23,658 bases of DNA from a virus. A model generated the notes under the pieces. The model was not told the origin of the DNA and made no database searches. It worked only from the letters and a program-made list of their open reading frames with translations. Below are positions 19,949 through 23,658 of the stretch, one piece after another. Within the stretch, counting starts at the first letter, position 1; every line of letters starts with the position of its first letter. Position numbers and translations under genes: made by a program. The DNA is taken from positions 1 to 23,658 of the IMG/VR virus record IMGVR_UViG_3300047377_000032. One strand, given 5' to 3'.

Positions 19949-21783
19949 TGGCAAAAGAAGCATTAATGGTTGAAGAAACCGAAGAATTAGAAGAACTGGA
20001 AGTCCCGACCGGTGGTATTGGCGATTTTGTCATGGAAGATGACGAACTCGAAGAAGTTTACGGAGATGACTCCGAAACAGATGCTAAAGAAGAGTTTGGT
20101 GACAACGGTATAGCACAATTTCCTGCGCTTGCAGAGCGCATGGCTAAGTATGGTCGAAACGAAGACAACATGCTGGCCCACGTTGCAGAGGGTGAATTAG
20201 TCATTCCAGCACAATTCCTCGAAGACGAGGTAATGAAGCAACGTATCTACGATATTCTTACAGAAGCCGGGGTTGAAGACCCTGAAGCTTATGTTGTTGG
20301 CGCAGAAGCTAACGATCTTAACCCTACTACAGGCCTACCTGAGTTCTTTTTGAAGAAGTTATTCAAAGGAATTGGTAAAGCTATTAAGAAAGTGGTTAAG
20401 GCGGTTGTTAAAGTCGTCAAGAAAGTCGCTCCTATTATCCTACCTATTGCATTGGCGTTCACGCCTCTCGGACCAATTTATGGTGCCGCGATGGGTTCAG
20501 GTATTGGAACACTTCTAAACGGTGGAAGCATCAAAGATGCCCTCAAGTCTGCACTTATATCGGGTGCGGTAGGTGGTGTTACTGCCGGATTCACCGGATC
20601 AGGTTCCTTTACTCAAAACATATCTGATGCTGCTTCAGGGTTTGGCGCTCGTGTAAGTCAAACAGTTTCTGGTGCAGGCTCTACCTTTACCGGTGGCGGA
20701 TTTACTGGAGAAGGCAACTTGTTTAGTGATTATGTGCCTACACCGGGTGCAGAAGTTGCTTCCGCCGCGGAATCTGCGACGTCACTCACTACGCAACCAA
20801 TTCAACAAGGCGATACTTTGAGTCAAATTGCGCAAGCAAATAATACTTCTGTTGACGCTTTGATGGCGGCTAACCCGCAAATTACTGATCCAAACATGAT
20901 TATTGCAGGCGAAAGCCTCAATATTCCGCCTGTAAGTGCCGGTGGTACATCACTTTCTGAAAGTGTAGTGAAAAACGTCGGAGAAGATGTAGCCGAAGCA
21001 GCGGCAGGAGAAACCGCAGAGCGTAGTTTCTTAGAGAAAACAGGCGATTACATGTTCCGTGGTGGTCAATCACCCGAGGCTATAGCGAGCGCTAAAGAAA
21101 TTGCTGGGCAAGAATATATTGCGGACATGGCGGCTAAAGGTCTTAATGCGTCTGAAGCGGGTCTTAATGCCGCTAAAGCAGCCGCGGGACCCGGTATGCT
21201 AACTAGGTTTGGTCCTACCGCACTCGCGGGAACAACATTAGCGGCAGGGGCGGGTTTCTTTGATGTTCCAGAGATAGAGCAAGCTAACTTTATAGACTAC
21301 AATCCTGACGGTACACCTACTACAGGTAGAGACCTGATCGACGCTGATCCCGGTAAGTACCTTGTACATAACTTAGGTCAGTTGCAGTTAAATCCAGAAA
21401 CAGGTGAGTACGAGGCTGTTGGTAATCAAACTGCTTTTGAAGAAGAAGACTTAGTAGGTTATGCCCCACCTGAACAAGTAGCGGTGTTGCCCCCACAAAA
21501 CCAACAAAACTACTTAACAGCTAGTACCCCCGGCGGACCATTTGCACGTCCCTACGTGACAGCCGCAGAGGGTGGACCGATCTTCCCGCGTCGCACAGGC
21601 GGCATTGCACCCACTGAAGGTACTCCGGGTGAAGATAGCGTTCGAGCCATGTTAATGCCCGGTGAGTTTGTAATGACTACCGATGCAGTACGTGGTTTAG
21701 GAAACGGAAATCTTAACAACGGAATCCAGAATATGTATTCAGTAATGCGTAATCTTGAGAGCCGTGGGAGGGCTACGGCGTAA
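19948..21783 (+). CDS. Large virion protein with cationic amphipathic segment and LysM domain
   Basis: A 611-residue protein, a candidate internal or ejection protein. Domains in order: an acidic N-terminus (1-55), then 'AERMAKYGRNEDNMLAHVAE' followed by 'GELVIPAQFL', a pattern often seen at the start of such phage proteins. A Lys/Val-rich amphipathic stretch at about 135-160 (FKGIGKAIKKVVKAVVKVVK) runs into a hydrophobic segment (IILPIALAFTPLGPIYGAAM). A LysM domain follows at about 283-328 (IQQGDTLSQIAQANNTSVDA, 'GESLNIPP') for peptidoglycan binding. The C-terminal block 'PGEDSVRAMLMPGEFVMTTD' is common in phage virion proteins. Together these fit crossing or anchoring in the cell envelope during DNA entry. 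No lytic catalytic motif is seen. Confidence 0.7.
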   Translation: MAKEALMVEETEELEELEVPTGGIGDFVMEDDELEEVYGDDSETDAKEEFGDNGIAQFPALAERMAKYGRNEDNMLAHVAEGELVIPAQFLEDEVMKQRIYDILTEAGVEDPEAYVVGAEANDLNPTTGLPEFFLKKLFKGIGKAIKKVVKAVVKVVKKVAPIILPIALAFTPLGPIYGAAMGSGIGTLLNGGSIKDALKSALISGAVGGVTAGFTGSGSFTQNISDAASGFGARVSQTVSGAGSTFTGGGFTGEGNLFSDYVPTPGAEVASAAESATSLTTQPIQQGDTLSQIAQANNTSVDALMAANPQITDPNMIIAGESLNIPPVSAGGTSLSESVVKNVGEDVAEAAAGETAERSFLEKTGDYMFRGGQSPEAIASAKEIAGQEYIADMAAKGLNASEAGLNAAKAAAGPGMLTRFGPTALAGTTLAAGAGFFDVPEIEQANFIDYNPDGTPTTGRDLIDADPGKYLVHNLGQLQLNPETGEYEAVGNQTAFEEEDLVGYAPPEQVAVLPPQNQQNYLTASTPGGPFARPYVTAAEGGPIFPRRTGGIAPTEGTPGEDSVRAMLMPGEFVMTTDAVRGLGNGNLNNGIQNMYSVMRNLESRGRATA

Positions 21784-23658
21784 TGGCTGAACAATCCACA
21801 CAGATAGTCCGCGAAGCACCGGAAATCGAGGCTTATAAACTAGGCCTCTTACAATCTGCAAAAGCACTTGCTGACCAAGGACAAACTATTCCGCCCTATA
21901 TGGTTGCGGAAATGTCTGGTCTACAGATCAAGGCAACTGAATTAGCAGAAGCGGGTATTGGCGGGTATCAACCTTATTTAGCAGAAGCTGGCTTTACGCT
22001 AGGCGACGCACAGACCGCCATGGGCGGTGTAATGACCGACGCTAAACCGTTCCAAACGGAAGCGTCAGCACTCATGACCGCAGGCGCGGGAAATATTCCC
22101 GGACAAGTTGAAGCCGCACAAACAGGTATTGCGGGCGCTATTACTGCGGGCGGCACAGCAACGACCGCCGCACAAAATGCTTTAGATGCTGCTGCCTTGG
22201 GTGGTAGAACTGCTGCCGGTGGTGGTCAGACTGCTTTAGGTACTGCCGCTGCTAATATTCCCGGCGTAATTTCAGATACCGTTGCAGCTAACACCGCGGC
22301 AAATACCGTAGCGGGTCAAGCTGTTGCTGATGCGCGGTATTCTGGTCGGGAAACAGAACAAAAACGTCGTTTAGGGGCTGTTGACGAAGCGTCTAGGAAC
22401 TTGGCGGCTACCGTAGGACAAGCGGGTTTAACGCAAGCGGGTGCTACACAAACAGGATTAAACGAAGCTGCCGCAGCCGCGCAACAAGCCGCTACTGCGG
22501 GTCAAACCGGTCTTAATGCTGCCACTTTAGCCGGACAACAAACGGCTACCACCGGACAAGCCGGTTTAAGTGCCGCGGCGCGAGAAGCTTTAAACGCTAG
22601 GGCGCTTGCCCAACAAAGCGGACAGGATTTAGGAACGGTAGCGGCTAACGCAAGACAACAAGCTCTTACTGGACAAACCACTTTAGGTTCTGCTGCCGGA
22701 ACTGCACAAGGACAAGCTCGTGACGCGGGAGCCGGAGCGCAAGCCTCGGCCCTACAAGCAGGTACAGATTCTGCTGCGGCAATTGCGAACGCACGTCAAG
22801 CCGTTACCGGCGCGGGTGCAGGTCTTACTCAGGCAGGCATTGGTGGTTTACAAGCGGCGCAAGAAGCCGGTACTGCCACAAATGCAGCCATTCAAGCTGC
22901 AAGAGCCCAAGCTGCTGGTGGACAACAAGCTCTTGGCGCAGCCGGATTAGCCGGTGCAGATGCTGCTGCTCAAGCAGGATTAGGTGCAAGACTAGGTGCC
23001 GCGGGAACTGCGGCTGGATTAGGCGGAATAAGTGGACAAGCTAGATCAGACGCACAAGCGGCTGGTGCTGGCGGAATAGGCGCTTATGAAAAAGCTATTG
23101 GCGGAATTGACGATGTTGCGACAGCGGCTAGAAATGTTGCAGGCCAAGCTCGAACTGGCGGACAAACAGCAGCGCAACAAGCTGCTCAACAGACTCAAAC
23201 CGCAATTTCCGGCGCTAGGGGCATCACATCCGATGCTGCACAAGCTTTACAGCAAGCCGGAGCATTAGGAACACAAACAGCACAATCAGGTATTGCTGGT
23301 TTAGCGGGTACTACTGGTGCATACGATCCTGCTTCGGCTGGTTCGTTTATGAATCAGTATGAAGATGCAGCCGTTCAGCAAGCTTTAGCGGATATTCAAC
23401 GTGCAGGTAATATACAAGCCAATCAAGTTGGCGCACAAGCAGTTGGAGCGGGTGCCTTTGGCGGATCACGTCAGGCGGTAGCTGAACAAGAATTACAAAG
23501 AAACATACTAGAACAGCAAGGTCGTACTGCTGCGGGTATGCGTCAGCAGGGCTTTGAAAGTGCTTCACAAAGAGCGCAACAAGCCTTTGAATCACAACAA
23601 GCTAGGGCTCAACAAGCCGCACAACTTACTGGCGCACTGGGGGCTCAAGGTTCTCAGG
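21783..23658 (+). CDS. Ala/Gly/Gln-rich internal virion (ejection) protein candidate, 3' end cut by window
   Basis: The frame opens at ATG 21783 (in the TAATG overlap with the previous stop) and stays open for 625 codons to the window edge. After 'APEIEAYKLGLLQSAKALAD' the protein is mostly Ala, Gly, Gln and Thr in irregular repeats of about 10-12 residues (GQTGLNAA, GQAGLSAA, GQTTLGSAAG), which read as long helices. Near the edge come 'DPASAGSFMNQYEDAAVQQA' and 'GAQAVGAGAFGGSRQAVAEQ', the 'GAFGGSR' block typical of a family of podovirus internal proteins. Low sequence complexity makes homology away from those ends hard to judge. An ejection role is inferred from this block, size and place. 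Confidence 0.7.
   Translation, partial: MAEQSTQIVREAPEIEAYKLGLLQSAKALADQGQTIPPYMVAEMSGLQIKATELAEAGIGGYQPYLAEAGFTLGDAQTAMGGVMTDAKPFQTEASALMTAGAGNIPGQVEAAQTGIAGAITAGGTATTAAQNALDAAALGGRTAAGGGQTALGTAAANIPGVISDTVAANTAANTVAGQAVADARYSGRETEQKRRLGAVDEASRNLAATVGQAGLTQAGATQTGLNEAAAAAQQAATAGQTGLNAATLAGQQTATTGQAGLSAAAREALNARALAQQSGQDLGTVAANARQQALTGQTTLGSAAGTAQGQARDAGAGAQASALQAGTDSAAAIANARQAVTGAGAGLTQAGIGGLQAAQEAGTATNAAIQAARAQAAGGQQALGAAGLAGADAAAQAGLGARLGAAGTAAGLGGISGQARSDAQAAGAGGIGAYEKAIGGIDDVATAARNVAGQARTGGQTAAQQAAQQTQTAISGARGITSDAAQALQQAGALGTQTAQSGIAGLAGTTGAYDPASAGSFMNQYEDAAVQQALADIQRAGNIQANQVGAQAVGAGAFGGSRQAVAEQELQRNILEQQGRTAAGMRQQGFESASQRAQQAFESQQARAQQAAQLTGALGAQGSQ

Noticed and set aside
22720-22950. 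A 76-codon plus-strand frame rich in Lys, Arg and Gln
   Set aside because: It is a shifted reading of the Ala/Gly/Gln-rich gene and has no start signal.

Overview
This window is a stretch of a tailed double-stranded DNA phage genome covering the lysis, head and tail modules. It looks like one of the marine or freshwater environmental podoviruses known mainly from metagenomes. The evidence is wall-to-wall genes on the + strand with 1-4 base overlaps, a full set of virion proteins, a P22 gp10-like tail hub with connector proteins, and no tape measure, sheath or tail-tube genes. That combination points to a short non-contractile tail. No large terminase, portal, DNA polymerase, integrase, tRNA or CRISPR is visible, so lifestyle and host cannot be read here. 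Base composition is mid-range by eye.

Layout. (1) 2-2315: the 3' part of a large Gly/Pro-rich virion-type protein carrying one EF-hand/dockerin-like calcium loop, then a GTA-type holin and an M15 peptidase endolysin. (2) 2316-6160: a leader with two hairpins, a small helical protein, a phage GroES-like co-chaperonin, a scaffolding protein, a conserved head-region protein, a probable capsid decoration protein and the HK97-fold major capsid protein. The module closes with a clear intrinsic terminator. (3) 6238-9025: small head-associated proteins including a tandem paralogous pair, then several tiny Lys-rich proteins (some with paired cysteines), one small membrane protein, an acidic unknown protein of 195 residues and a 43-residue repeat microprotein. 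(4) 9025-12343: head-tail connector proteins and short structural proteins, ending with a protein built of eleven 22-residue repeats. (5) 12355-17480: a 1264-residue tail fibre with a C-terminal S74 intramolecular chaperone domain, followed by small fibre- or virion-associated proteins, one resembling tail assembly chaperones. (6) 17482-23658: the gp10-like tail hub, a small structural protein, a zinc-ribbon protein, a LysM protein with a cationic membrane-active-looking helix, and an Ala/Gly/Gln-rich protein that runs off the window. The last two are the best candidates for internal (ejection) proteins.

How the genes fit together. The co-chaperonin sits directly before scaffold and capsid, the position expected if it redirects host GroEL toward capsid folding, as T4 gp31 does. 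Connector, hub, fibre and ejection candidates follow in assembly order. Most genes are translationally coupled (ATGA or TAATG junctions), so the module is probably read from few promoters. The capsid terminator splits it into a head unit and a connector/tail unit. The least explained parts are the basic microprotein cassette with the embedded acidic protein (7285-9025), the 22-residue repeat protein, and a Trp/Gly motif shared between that protein and the tail hub.
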